Source: Anaerolineae bacterium clx_CAG2
Lineage (GTDB): Bacteria; Chloroflexota; Anaerolineae; JAAEKA01
Reading direction: 5' to 3'
Length of the DNA: 32,535 nt
Assembly (NCBI GenBank): GCA_014155705.1
Contig: JAAEKA010000300.1
Location: 1-32,535 of the forward strand
Shown here: in pieces, positions 16,220 to 24,006 of the stretch
How the letters are laid out: each line of letters opens with the position of its first letter
Numbering within the stretch: the first letter of the stretch is position 1
The notes under the pieces: generated by a model
The model's database searches: none
Told to the model about the DNA's origin: nothing
The model's input: the letters and a program-made list of their open reading frames with translations, nothing else
Position numbers and translations under genes: made by a program

Positions 16220-17212
16220 TCAACCCTCCGTTGGCGTCTTGGGGCGTTGTCTGCGCCGAACGGGATTGCCCTCTTCGTCCACCAACTGAGCTGTCTCGTT
16301 CTTGACGACGCGGAAGTGATCGAAGTCTCTGGCGACATGGACGTTCTCGAAGTACTGGCGCGCCTCGGCCAGCACCTGACGCGTTGTGTAGCGCCGCGAG
16401 ACGTGGTTAAGGATCAGGGTGCCAACGCCGGACTCCCTGGCCAGTTGTGCTGCACGCGCGGCCGTCATGTGGCCGAACTTGCGCGCCATGTCGGCGTCCT
16501 CCTCCAGGTAGGTGGCCTCGATCACCAGCGTATTGGCTCCGGCAACCTCGTCCCGCAGGTTGTCCGTGCGCCCTACGTCGCCTACGTAGACCAGCCTGGC
16601 GCCGGCTTCCACCGGCCCCAGCACGTCGTCGGGTTGAATCACGCGGCCATCAGGCAGCGTCGCAGGGCGCCCCTGGGCCAGCTCGCGGCGTATCGGCCCG
16701 GCTGGCACGCCCAACAACTCGGCCCGGTCGGCCAGGAAGGGACGGCGGTCGCGCTCGATGAAGGAAAAGCCGAAGCAGCCCTGGCCGCGGTGGGTGACGG
16801 GAAACGCGCGCAGTTGGAAGCGATCATCCTCCAACAGCACGCCTGCCTCCAGCTCGTGCAAATGCACTTTCATGGGCAGGTCGTCCACCGTGCCGAAGAC
16901 CACGGCCAGCAGGTCGGCCACCCGGCGCAGCGCCCAGCGGCCGGCGTAGATATCCATGTCGGGAATCATTTCCCAGCGGCCGAAGGTTGAGATCAGCCCG
17001 CCCAGGCCCAGGATGTGGTCCAGGTGGCCGTGGGTTAGCAGGATGCGGTCCAGACGTTTGAAGCCTAATCCCGACTGGAGCAACTGCCGCTGGGTGCCCT
17101 CGCCGCAGTCGATCATAAAGCGGTACTCGCGATGCATGACCACGGCCGAGGAGAGGCCGCGTTCGATGGTGGGCGCCGAAGCGGATGTGCCGAGGAAGGT
17201 AAGTTCGAACAT
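16220..17212 (-). CDS. rnz: Ribonuclease Z
   Basis: Metallo-beta-lactamase-fold endonuclease that trims tRNA precursors at the 3' end. The 330-residue protein has the metal motif LLTHGHLDH (HGHLDH at 61-66), preceded by FLGTSASAP and [10 protein letters not shown], the standard RNase Z N-terminus. Later metal ligands lie in [22 protein letters not shown] and [10 protein letters not shown]; the GHMTA motif is a family marker. The C-terminus is basic (RRRQRPKTP). The start ATG has only a weak ribosome site because a tandem octamer array lies directly upstream. It lies downstream of rtcA (164-base gap), another RNA 3'-end enzyme, and upstream of the rpsB promoter. Confidence 0.94.
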   Translation of the reverse strand: MFELTFLGTSASAPTIERGLSSAVVMHREYRFMIDCGEGTQRQLLQSGLGFKRLDRILLTHGHLDHILGLGGLISTFGRWEMIPDMDIYAGRWALRRVADLLAVVFGTVDDLPMKVHLHELEAGVLLEDDRFQLRAFPVTHRGQGCFGFSFIERDRRPFLADRAELLGVPAGPIRRELAQGRPATLPDGRVIQPDDVLGPVEAGARLVYVGDVGRTDNLRDEVAGANTLVIEATYLEEDADMARKFGHMTAARAAQLARESGVGTLILNHVSRRYTTRQVLAEARQYFENVHVARDFDHFRVVKNETAQLVDEEGNPVRRRQRPKTPTEG

Positions 17213-17220
17213 GGTGAATG

Positions 17221-17268
17221 GATTGGTAGATTGGTAGATTGGTAGATTGGTAGATTGGTAGATTGGTG
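17221..17268. repeat. Tandem octamer array upstream of rnz
   Basis: Five perfect copies of GATTGGTA and a sixth ending in G (17221-17268), with looser GACTGGGTGATTGGGTGA after it. On the coding strand of rnz it reads as TACCAATC repeats and ends eight bases before the ATG, in the ribosome-binding region. Such arrays can change copy number by slippage. Confidence 0.92.
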
Positions 17269-17342
17269 GACTGGGTGATTGGGTGACGGTGTTACGATGA
17301 CCAGCGAGGCGTGTCGCCCAGCGGGTGGGCGGCGCCGTTCTT

Positions 17343-17366
17343 GCTCGGGCCGGTCTCCGACCGAGC
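17343..17366 (-). terminator. Hairpin after rtcA
   Basis: GCTCGG (17343-17348) pairs with CCGAGC (17361-17366), with an inner CGG/CCG pairing around TCT. It lies 11 bases beyond the rtcA stop. No T-tract, so the role as terminator is weak. Confidence 0.4.
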
Positions 17367-17376
17367 CTGTTGGTGG

Positions 17377-18489
17377 TCAGTCCAGCCGTATCTTTACCTC
17401 GCCGGCTTGGCCTGCCTGGCCGATCACCTGGGAGCGCGTGCCTAGAAACTGCTCGACGACCCAGATGTTGGTCAGCAGGTGCTGGGTGATCTGGCTGGTG
17501 CGAAACGCGAGCGGTTGATCGACCAACGCCAGCGGCAGGATCAACTGGTCGGCCAGGTGCAGATCGACGGGCGCGCTCGACGCGTGAAAGGCCAGGAACG
17601 CATCGACCGCGTCGTCAGCCACGCGCTCGGCCGGGTAGCCCTGACGGCCGTAGCCGGTGAAGCCAGCCCGCGCGCCGTTCTCGTACTCGGCCAACAGAAA
17701 GACACAGGTACCTGGTCCTGCCGACGACGGGTTGAGCAGCCGGGTCTGCAGTGTGACCGGCAGCCGGGCCGCGGCCAGGCGGTTGTAGGCCCGGCTGGCC
17801 TGGCGCGCGGTCACCTGGTTGCCCACGTTGGCCGCGGCTGACAGCACGGACAGCGACGCCAACTCGCCGCGCGGCCGGGTCCATGGGGGCGCGGCCTGGC
17901 TCGGTCGGAGATTGGGAACCATCCCGGAGGGACCGGCCAGAGCAGGGGAGGGATCGAGACCGGCCAGAGTCGGCGACGGCTGGATGGTCGCCCGGATCTC
18001 GCCGCCGCCCTTGGGGTAGAAGCCCCATTTGATCAGCTCCACGCGGCACTCAATGCCCAGCACAGCCAGGGCGGGCAGGTAGACCTGTTCGACATAATCA
18101 AAGGGTGGACTCCAGGCGACGTGGGTGCCGCCGCGCACGACGACCGTGGACGGCCCGCCCGCCAGCGCCAGCGGCAGCAGCACGGTCTGCAATACGAGCG
18201 TGGCCGCGCCGGCTGTGCCGATGGCGAACACGTAGGCGCCAGGCTGGGGCGGGGTCTGCGGCTCAAAGCGCAGATCGCGGCTGTGTTCCTGCGCACCCTC
18301 CAGCCGCGCGTTGCAAATGGCGGCCGCAGCACGCACCGCCTGCACGTGCTGCGGCCGCAGCCCTGGCTGCTTGCGGCCGGCGCGGATGTTAATGATCTCC
18401 ACCGGCTGGCCGAGGATCGCTGCCAGGCTGAGCGCGGTGCGCAGCACCTGGCCGCCGCCTTCGCCGGTGCTGCCGTCGATGGTCAACAT
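17377..18489 (-). CDS. rtcA: RNA 3'-terminal phosphate cyclase
   Basis: Converts RNA 3'-phosphate ends to 2',3'-cyclic phosphate with ATP through a covalent adenylyl-His intermediate; part of RNA repair. The start [20 protein letters not shown] is diagnostic. Further motifs are [37 protein letters not shown] and [13 protein letters not shown]. The catalytic His is at about 311 in [14 protein letters not shown]. Length is 370, about 30 above the E. coli protein. The excess lies after the GGGEI motif as a Pro/Ala-rich stretch with a near repeat ([16 protein letters not shown]). No rtcB or rtcR lies beside it; the neighbours are rnz and uvrC. The ATG is in a weak ribosome context just downstream of a palindromic element. 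Confidence 0.95.
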   Translation of the reverse strand: MLTIDGSTGEGGGQVLRTALSLAAILGQPVEIINIRAGRKQPGLRPQHVQAVRAAAAICNARLEGAQEHSRDLRFEPQTPPQPGAYVFAIGTAGAATLVLQTVLLPLALAGGPSTVVVRGGTHVAWSPPFDYVEQVYLPALAVLGIECRVELIKWGFYPKGGGEIRATIQPSPTLAGLDPSPALAGPSGMVPNLRPSQAAPPWTRPRGELASLSVLSAAANVGNQVTARQASRAYNRLAAARLPVTLQTRLLNPSSAGPGTCVFLLAEYENGARAGFTGYGRQGYPAERVADDAVDAFLAFHASSAPVDLHLADQLILPLALVDQPLAFRTSQITQHLLTNIWVVEQFLGTRSQVIGQAGQAGEVKIRLD

Positions 18490-18538
18490 AATGGTGAGTT
18501 AGTGAGACGTGAAGCGTGTTGCACGGGGCGGGATTACA

Positions 18539-18604
18539 CGTAATACGTAACACGTAACCCGGAGTTGGAGGGAGGCGTCTCTGGGTTACGTGTTACGAGT
18601 TACG
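18539..18604. repeat. Palindromic element A (ACGTAACACGTAAC family)
   Basis: A 22-base arm (18539-18560) faces a 22-base arm (18583-18604), with 20 of 22 bases pairing, around a 22-base loop. The core is TACGTAACACGTAACCC. It fills the gap between the uvrC stop and the rtcA start. Element B near 22169 shares the core. Confidence 0.85.
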
Positions 18605-18609
18605 AGTTT

Positions 18610-20520
18610 CTATAAATGTTCCTTCAGCGCCTGCGCTGCGGCCACCGTCATGCCGGGCACGGCAGCCAGTTGCTCGACGCTGGCGGCCTTGATGGCAGCT
18701 ACGTCGCCCTCGAACGCTTTGAGCAATGCCTGGCGGCGTTTGGGACCGATGCCGGGCGCGGTTTCCAGCGTCGAGGCGAGTCCGGTCTTGCTGCGCTGGT
18801 TGCGATGGTAGGTGATGGCGGTGCGGTGGGTCTCGTCGCGGATGCGCTGCACCAGATACAGCCCCTCCGAGTCGCGCGGCAGCAGGATCGACGTGCGTTT
18901 GCCGGGCTGGAACAATTCCTCGCGCTGCTTGGCCAGGCCCACCACCGGCACCTGGTCCAGCAGATCGAACTCCTTCAACACCTCCACGGCCACGCCCAAC
19001 TGCCCCTTGCCGCCGTCGACGATCACCAAATCGGGCAGGACGGCCCAGGCGGCGTTGCTCTGGCGGGCTTTGGCGCCCGGGTCGTCGCCCTGCGGCTCCA
19101 CAGCGCGGCGAAAGCGGCGGCGCAGCATCTCGCGCATGGAGGCGAAGTCGTCCGGCTCGCCCTGGCTGCCGCGGCCGCGAATCTTGAAGCGGCGGTAATC
19201 CGACTTGCGCGGCGTGCCCTCGGCGAAGACCACCATGCTGCCCACGGTGTTGGTGCCCTGGAGGGTCGAGATGTCGTAGCACTCGATGCGGCCGGGGGGC
19301 GTCTCCAGGCCCAGCGCGTTTTGCAGCTCCTGCAAGGCCAGCACCTGCTTGCTCTTGTCGGCCTCGCGCACGGCGCGCAGGGTGCGCAGCGCTTCGAAGG
19401 CGTTGCTTTCGGCCAGCGCCATGGCCTTGGTCGTCTCCTCGTCGGCCGGCTGGGTCAGGCGCACGGCCGGGTCAGCATCGTCGCCGTCGATGTGGACGCG
19501 GCGTTTTTCAGTCAGCCACTGGGCGATCACCTCGCCGTCGGCCGGCTCTATCGGCAGCACGATCTCCGGTGGGATCAGCGTGACCTGGTCGTAGAACTGG
19601 CTGAGGAAGGCGGCCAGCAGCTCGGCCCGGTCGTCCTCACGCGTGTGAGGCAGCACGAAGCTCTCGCGGCCGATCAGCTTGCCGCGGCGCACCAGAAAGA
19701 CCTGGAAGGCCGTCTCATCGCCGCCTTCGTCGCTGGCAAAGGCGATGACGTCCTGATCGACCAGATAGTGCGAGATGACCTGCTGCTGCGCTACCAGCCG
19801 CTGGGCGAGCTTGATCTGGTCGCGGTACATGGCCGCGCGCTCGAAGTGGAGCGCCTGGGCTGCCTTGCGCATGCGCGCGTCCAGAGCGGCGATGGCCTCG
19901 TCGCTGCGTCCCTCCAGAAAATCGGCCAGGCCCTGCATCACCGTGCGATACTCCTCCCGATCCACCACGCCGATGCAGGGCGCGACGCACAGTTTGATGT
20001 CGTAGTACAGGCAGGCGCGCGGGTCCTGGCCGGTGATCTCGCGGTTGCAGGTCAGGTAGGGGAAGACGCGGCGCAGGTTGTCCAGCGTCTGGCGCACGGT
20101 GAAGGCCGAGGTGTAGGGGCCGTAGTAGCCGCCGCCGTCCTTGAACACTTTGCGCGTGACTGAGACCTTGGGGAAGTCGTCCTGCCAGTGGATCTTGATG
20201 TAGGGATAGGTTTTGTCGTCCTTGAGCAGCACGTTGTAGCGCGGCTGATAGCGCTTGATCAACGTGTTCTCCAGCACGAGTGCGTCGACCTCGGTGGGGA
20301 CGATGATCCACTCCAGGTCGACGATGTCGGCCACCAGGCGGCGCGTCTTGATGGTGTGCTGGGCGGCGTTCTGGAAATAGGAGCGGACGCGCGCGCGCAA
20401 GACCTTGGCCTTGCCGACGTAGATCACCTGGGCGCGGCCGTCGCGGTAGATGTAAACGCCGGGGTTGAGCGGCAGGCTGTCGATGCGGGCCTGCAACGCG
20501 TCGCTGATGGGCTCGGACAT
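18610..20520 (-). CDS. uvrC: Excinuclease ABC subunit C
   Basis: Makes both incisions in nucleotide excision repair together with UvrA and UvrB. The 636-residue product begins with a GIY-YIG nuclease domain (NPGVYIYRDGRAQVIYVGKA, residues 19-38), followed by LRARVRSYFQ. A Cys-rich stretch (LTCNREITGQDPRACLYYDI, KLCVAPCIG) fits the iron-sulfur-type cysteines of many UvrC proteins. A UVR motif lies near 200-240 (DARMRKAAQALHFERAAMYR). The RNase H-like domain has IECYDISTLQGTNTVGSMVV and LPDLVIVDGGKGQLGVAVEV. A helix-hairpin-helix pair ends the protein (APGIGPKRRQALLKAF, AAVPGMTVAAAQALKEHL). TATAAT ends six bases before the ATG and no ribosome site is present, suggesting a leaderless transcript. 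Confidence 0.97.
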   Translation of the reverse strand: MSEPISDALQARIDSLPLNPGVYIYRDGRAQVIYVGKAKVLRARVRSYFQNAAQHTIKTRRLVADIVDLEWIIVPTEVDALVLENTLIKRYQPRYNVLLKDDKTYPYIKIHWQDDFPKVSVTRKVFKDGGGYYGPYTSAFTVRQTLDNLRRVFPYLTCNREITGQDPRACLYYDIKLCVAPCIGVVDREEYRTVMQGLADFLEGRSDEAIAALDARMRKAAQALHFERAAMYRDQIKLAQRLVAQQQVISHYLVDQDVIAFASDEGGDETAFQVFLVRRGKLIGRESFVLPHTREDDRAELLAAFLSQFYDQVTLIPPEIVLPIEPADGEVIAQWLTEKRRVHIDGDDADPAVRLTQPADEETTKAMALAESNAFEALRTLRAVREADKSKQVLALQELQNALGLETPPGRIECYDISTLQGTNTVGSMVVFAEGTPRKSDYRRFKIRGRGSQGEPDDFASMREMLRRRFRRAVEPQGDDPGAKARQSNAAWAVLPDLVIVDGGKGQLGVAVEVLKEFDLLDQVPVVGLAKQREELFQPGKRTSILLPRDSEGLYLVQRIRDETHRTAITYHRNQRSKTGLASTLETAPGIGPKRRQALLKAFEGDVAAIKAASVEQLAAVPGMTVAAAQALKEHL

Positions 20521-20526
20521 GGCGCT

Positions 20527-20532
20527 ATTATA
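20527..20532 (-). promoter_or_regulatory. -10 box giving a likely leaderless uvrC mRNA
   Basis: A perfect TATAAT on the minus strand is separated by six bases from the uvrC ATG (20518-20520), placing the expected transcription start at or next to the A of the ATG. No clear -35 was recognised at normal spacing. Confidence 0.6.
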
Positions 20533-20609
20533 GCATAGGGAGGGGAACTGGAGGAACTGAAGACGGGCTGGGCGCGAGGTATGTTGTGGGGGGAGTTGAT
20601 TCGATTCAC

Positions 20610-20638
20610 TTGACAGCGGACGCAGCGCCCTTTACAAT
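20610..20638 (+). promoter_or_regulatory. Strong sigma-70-type promoter for the Asp-box gene
   Basis: Perfect TTGACA (20610-20615), a 17-base spacer and TACAAT (20633-20638). The leader to the ATG at 20754 is about 110 bases and contains TCTGCA-TATG-TGCAGA, a perfect 6-bp hairpin, and two purine-rich ribosome-like sites, of which AAGGAGG serves the gene. Confidence 0.85.
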
Positions 20639-20753
20639 TGCAGCAGGTGGTTCTTGCATGGTCTGCATATGTGCAGAACAGGCCATCTTGTGTCCGTCGA
20701 AGGAGGAATGACTGTCCCAGCCTCACGCCAGCAAGGAAAGGAGGACTGCTACC

Positions 20754-22115
20754 ATGAACAGGGAAGCATCACGGTCTCGTCCCATCCGGGTGATCATCAG
20801 CATCGTCTGCCTGGCGTTTGTCGCTTTCGCCGTGCGCGCTGAGCCGATCCGGGCGCAAGCGGGCGGTCTCCTGCCCCTCTGTCCGCGTGGGACTTACGGC
20901 AGGCTGTTTCCTTCGCCCAACTACGCCAACGACGGCACGATCTTCTGGCTCACCGAATGGCGTTACGCCGGAGCCAGGCACGAGGTCGTGCTCAGGAGCA
21001 GGGATCGAGGCGAGAGCTGGTTGCAGGTGTTCGATTACCCCTATACTGTGAACAGCGCCTTGTTCACAGCCTTCGACATCGCGCCCGAGCCGGAAGCCAC
21101 TGGATTGACAGCCTACCTGGGATTGATCTATGGCAGCAACTGGATAGACAGCCAATATCACTTCTACCGGACAACGGACGCAGGCGACACCTGGGAGCCG
21201 CGCACAGCGCCATGCGACGCCAGCCTGCAATGCTTCGATTACACTCTGCGCGCCGCCGATCGCCCTGGCGTCGTGTTCCAGCCGCGCTTTCGGACCGGGT
21301 ACTACCCTCCCCTGCCTGCAGGCGTGGCGCGTTCGGTGGACGGCGGCGCCACCTGGCAGCAGGTGTGGTCGGAGACGGCCGCGCGCACGGTGGCGGTCTC
21401 GTCTACCTTCCACCAGGACGAAACGGTTTTCGCCTCCCTCACCGCGGTAAGCCCGTCGCTGAACACGCGCCTGGTCATCTCGCATGACGGCGGCGAAACC
21501 TGGAGCGGCGGCGGACACGGCCTGTGCCCTGATCGCCCTTTCGAGCAGATAGTAGTGTCGCCCGGCTTCCCTCAGGATCGCACGCTGCTGGATGGATCTC
21601 TGAATTCGTCGCTGTTATTGAGCCAGGATGGCGGCGCCACCTGGCGGGCCATCTTCCCGCCAGGCGGCCCCTACTGCGGCAACAGCGGCTTTGGCGACAT
21701 GCATCCACAATTCTCGCCTGATTTCCCTGAGAACCCAACGGATCTACGTGGCCACCTCCCGCGGCCTGTATGCCAGCTATGACGCCGGTGCAAGCTGGGC
21801 CATGCTGGCGCCCAACACGTCCTACAATCTGGTCGTGCGCCGTGCGCCGGAGACAGACACCCCCACTCGGCGCGCATCAGGCCAGGGTTCTCCCGATCTG
21901 CCGGACGATGGCTATCAGGTCTTCTTGCCGCTGGCGGCGGTCCAGGGATCAGGCCGCCCTACAAGCCGCACACCCTGTTCATGGAAGCGCATTTCTCAAT
22001 ACCCAACGACGCAGCGTATTATCGTTCCGACGATGGCGGCCGCACCTGGCAGTGCATGAACCTCCCCCTGGTACGACCGCAGGTCTATCTGCCGCTGCTG
22101 CGCATCCGCTCGTGA
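20754..22115 (+). pseudogene. Secreted Asp-box (BNR/sialidase-like) repeat protein with two frameshifts
   Basis: AAGGAGG eight bases before the ATG and a signal peptide (VIISIVCLAFVAFAVRA) give a clear start. The body has Asp-box repeats S/T-x-D-x-G-x-T-W: RDRGESW, TTDAGDTW, SVDGGATW, SHDGGETW and SQDGGATW, which form beta-propeller blades. The first frame stops at 21780-21782. Near 21737 the reading moves to another frame (RIYVATSRGLYASYDAGASW). Near 21950 it returns to the first (YYRSDDGGRTWQCMNLPLV), ending QVYLPLLRIRS at TGA 22113-22115. The two shifts compensate and all blades retain the motif, so the intact protein would be about 450 residues. The VFLPL and VYLPL tails resemble ends of secreted Chloroflexota proteins. 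Catalytic sialidase residues were not identified; it is probably binding or structural. A sequencing error cannot be excluded. Confidence 0.8.
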
Positions 22116-22168
22116 CGCCCAGGGTCAGGTGCTGAACGTCAGTTATGGGTATAAGACCGGCCCGTTAC

Positions 22169-22273
22169 CGTGAAACGTGAAGCGTAACACGTAACACGTA
22201 ACGAAAGTCTGTGTATGCGGAGACCCTCCCGCAGGCAGACTTCCGGGTTACGCATTACGTGTTACGTTTCACG
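22169..22273. repeat. Palindromic element B (ACGTAACACGTAAC family)
   Basis: The left arm begins CGTGAAACGT and runs to about 22202. The right arm (22245-22273) is its near reverse complement apart from a 7-base insertion and a few mismatches. Inside lies a smaller AGTCTG/CAGACT pair. The core ACGTAACACGTAA matches element A near 18545. It separates the Asp-box gene from the convergent DUF4126 gene. Confidence 0.8.
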
Positions 22274-22317
22274 CCAGACGCCCTTTGTTGGCGGCCCACC
22301 CAGTAATCAGTCAGGAG

Positions 22318-22902
22318 TCACACGCCCGCCGTCGGCTCCAGCGCGCGTTGCGCCTTGTAGCGCCGCCATTTGCGCCAGATCACGATGACCAGCACCACCA
22401 GGGCGATGAAGGTCAGCACCGGCAGCAGGATCGACAACACGCTGACCACCAACGCGATGATGTCCTCCACGGTGCTGACCACCGGGTTGCCCAGGCCGCC
22501 GGTGGTGGCTGTGACCACCGGCCGCACCGTGGCTTTGGCTGTATGCACCCCGCCGGCCAGCAGCAGGCCCGCGCCCAGCGCCAGCGCCGGATGCACGTCG
22601 GTGACGACGTTGGCGTTGGCTGCGAAGAGGATCGCTCCCGCGGCCGGCCGCACCACAGTCTGGATCACGTCGTTGGCGTGGTCGACCAGCGGCACCTTGT
22701 CGGCGAAGATCTCGATCAGCAGCAGCACGGCCAGCAGGGCGATCACCCAGGGGTTGGTCAGCCAGTCGAAGGGGGGCTGCAGGTTGATCAGATTGGTGAA
22801 GCGCGCAGTCAACGCCACGATCAGCAGCGGCAGGTAGGCGTTCAGGCCGGCCGACGAAGACAGGCCGAAAGCGGTGAAGATGCCTGACAGACTTTCGATC
22901 AT
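22318..22902 (-). CDS. DUF4126 membrane protein
   Basis: This 194-residue protein from the ATG at 22902 has four or five hydrophobic segments. The motif FGLSSSAGLNAYLPLLIVAL near the start and PLVDHANDVIQTVVRPAAGA in the middle are, from memory, characteristic of DUF4126, a family without known function. A Gly-rich stretch (ALALGAGLLLAGGVHTAKAT) and a basic C-terminus (WRKWRRYKAQRA) follow. The open frame continues 34 codons upstream, but that part reads through an inverted repeat and is not expected to be translated. The ribosome site is weak. Neighbouring genes to the right are also uncharacterised membrane proteins on the same strand. Confidence 0.85.
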   Translation of the reverse strand: MIESLSGIFTAFGLSSSAGLNAYLPLLIVALTARFTNLINLQPPFDWLTNPWVIALLAVLLLIEIFADKVPLVDHANDVIQTVVRPAAGAILFAANANVVTDVHPALALGAGLLLAGGVHTAKATVRPVVTATTGGLGNPVVSTVEDIIALVVSVLSILLPVLTFIALVVLVIVIWRKWRRYKAQRALEPTAGV

Positions 22903-22925
22903 GGTTGATTGTTCCCAAAACAGAG

Positions 22926-23015
22926 AGACTTCGGAAGTGGCCTGTCTGCGTGCAAAACAGGGCCTCGTTGCGCCAAGCCTCGCTCCTTCTAGACGCCAGG
23001 CCACTTCCGAAGTCT
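22926..23015. repeat. 19-bp perfect inverted repeat spaced by 52 bases
   Basis: AGACTTCGGAAGTGGCCTG (22926-22944) and CAGGCCACTTCCGAAGTCT (22997-23015) are exact reverse complements around 52 bases, which resembles a small non-autonomous palindromic element. It sits just upstream of DUF4126 and just after the DUF4013 stop. Confidence 0.92.
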
Positions 23016-23036
23016 GGGAGTTGACTTTTCAAAGCC

Positions 23037-23846
23037 TTAGCTGGCGTTGTCCTCAGGCTGGACAGCCGGCTCGACCATAGTCTCAACCGGTGGGTCGTAC
23101 ACGGACGGCGCAGCCGGCGGCTCGGGGATGTACTCCTCCGGCACGATGCTGGTCTCCCAGGACCTAGACTCCAGGCCAATCTGGCCGTAGAGGTGTGACT
23201 GGATCATCATGGTGATGAACTGCGCAGCGGGCACGGTCAGGAAGAGCCCGACGATGCACAGGATGAGGCCGACGATGCTGCCGATCAGGCTAATCACCAG
23301 GGAGGCGATGACGTACATGATCGTGGCGATGATCACGTTGCCGATATTGTCGCGGGTGAAGCTAAGAATATCTCCAAAGCGGAAGGCGCTGGAAAGTTCT
23401 TCGGTTTCGGCGATGCGAATGTAGATGACCGGCGTGGCCAGTAGAACGACCACGACCCATGCGAACAGCAGACAGCTAAAACAGGCCGCCAGTAAGCCGC
23501 CCAACGCCACGGCGTCGTTGCTGTCCATCAGGGCAAAGCCGAAGATCATCGGGAAGGAAACAACAATGGCGGGCAGGGACCAGACAAAGATGGCGACAGC
23601 CGCTTTGACGCCCAGTACCAGCCATTCGCCCCAGCGATCGCGCCACTCAGGCATAGGATATAACTCGCCCTGACGCACGTTGCGCAGTACTTCCAGGGCG
23701 TAGCCTGCGACGATGAAGTAACCCAGGATGCCGATCAGGATCGGCGAGAGCAGGCTGCTTAGGATCAACACCAGGGTGCCGATGCCCACTTTGGTCAGCC
23801 AGCGAGGATCTTCGAAAACAAAACTGAAGGACTTGCCGATGTTCAT
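23037..23846 (-). CDS. DUF4013 membrane protein, copy 1
   Basis: This 269-residue membrane protein opens MNIGKSFSFVFEDPRWLTKV, then has about six hydrophobic segments. The motif GYALEVLRNVRQGELYPMPE followed by WRDRWGEWLVLG is typical of DUF4013, a family of unknown function common in Chloroflexota and archaea. The C-terminal 60 residues are soluble and Pro/Glu-rich (EEYIPEPPAAPSVYDPPVE). GAGGAGAGC before the ATG is a good ribosome site and a strong promoter is visible. It is a clear paralogue of the gene at 24007, sharing the start, the EVLRNVR/DVLRNVR motif and the order of membrane segments. A transport or membrane-organisation role would be a guess. Confidence 0.88.
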   Translation of the reverse strand: MNIGKSFSFVFEDPRWLTKVGIGTLVLILSSLLSPILIGILGYFIVAGYALEVLRNVRQGELYPMPEWRDRWGEWLVLGVKAAVAIFVWSLPAIVVSFPMIFGFALMDSNDAVALGGLLAACFSCLLFAWVVVVLLATPVIYIRIAETEELSSAFRFGDILSFTRDNIGNVIIATIMYVIASLVISLIGSIVGLILCIVGLFLTVPAAQFITMMIQSHLYGQIGLESRSWETSIVPEEYIPEPPAAPSVYDPPVETMVEPAVQPEDNAS

Positions 23847-23920
23847 GAATGCTCTCCTCTCATCAGGAAAATTACGACCTGAGCCGGTGTGTGCTTGCGC
23901 TTGCGACCGCGCCTCAAACC

Positions 23921-23949
23921 ATTATATCCAGCACCAGTGGAAGTGACAA
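23921..23949 (-). promoter_or_regulatory. Promoter for DUF4013 copy 1
   Basis: On the minus strand TTGTCA (23944-23949), a 17-base spacer and a perfect TATAAT (23921-23926). The -35 shares its outermost base with the terminator stem of the upstream gene. The start codon follows 74 bases after the -10. Confidence 0.85.
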
Positions 23950-23984
23950 CCGGGGCAGCCGCAAGCGTCTGCGGCTGCCCCGGT
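23949..23984 (-). terminator. 15-bp perfect stem-loop between the DUF4013 genes
   Basis: ACCGGGGCAGCCGCA (23949-23963) and TGCGGCTGCCCCGGT (23970-23984) pair perfectly with a six-base loop, 22 bases beyond the upstream DUF4013 stop. The T-tract is weak (TTGTC), but stem strength and location fit termination. Confidence 0.75.
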
Positions 23985-24006
23985 CAAGGGCTGGCCGGTG
24001 GGCAGA

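Noticed and set aside
17221-17268. GATTGGTA array as a CRISPR or iteron array
   Set aside because: Units are directly adjacent with no spacers, and no replication initiator or cas genes are near.
18616-20163. 515-codon open frame opposite uvrC
   Set aside because: Antisense shadow; Gln/Ala/Leu-rich product, no ribosome site, and UvrC is certain on the other strand.
20654-20842. Possible short upstream ORF in the Asp-box gene leader
   Set aside because: Its ATG near 20708 touches a purine-rich run too closely and the frame overlaps the real gene; no conservation can be judged.
22902-23004. Longer N-terminus for DUF4126
   Set aside because: The added 34 residues are read from an inverted repeat and have no matching family sequence.
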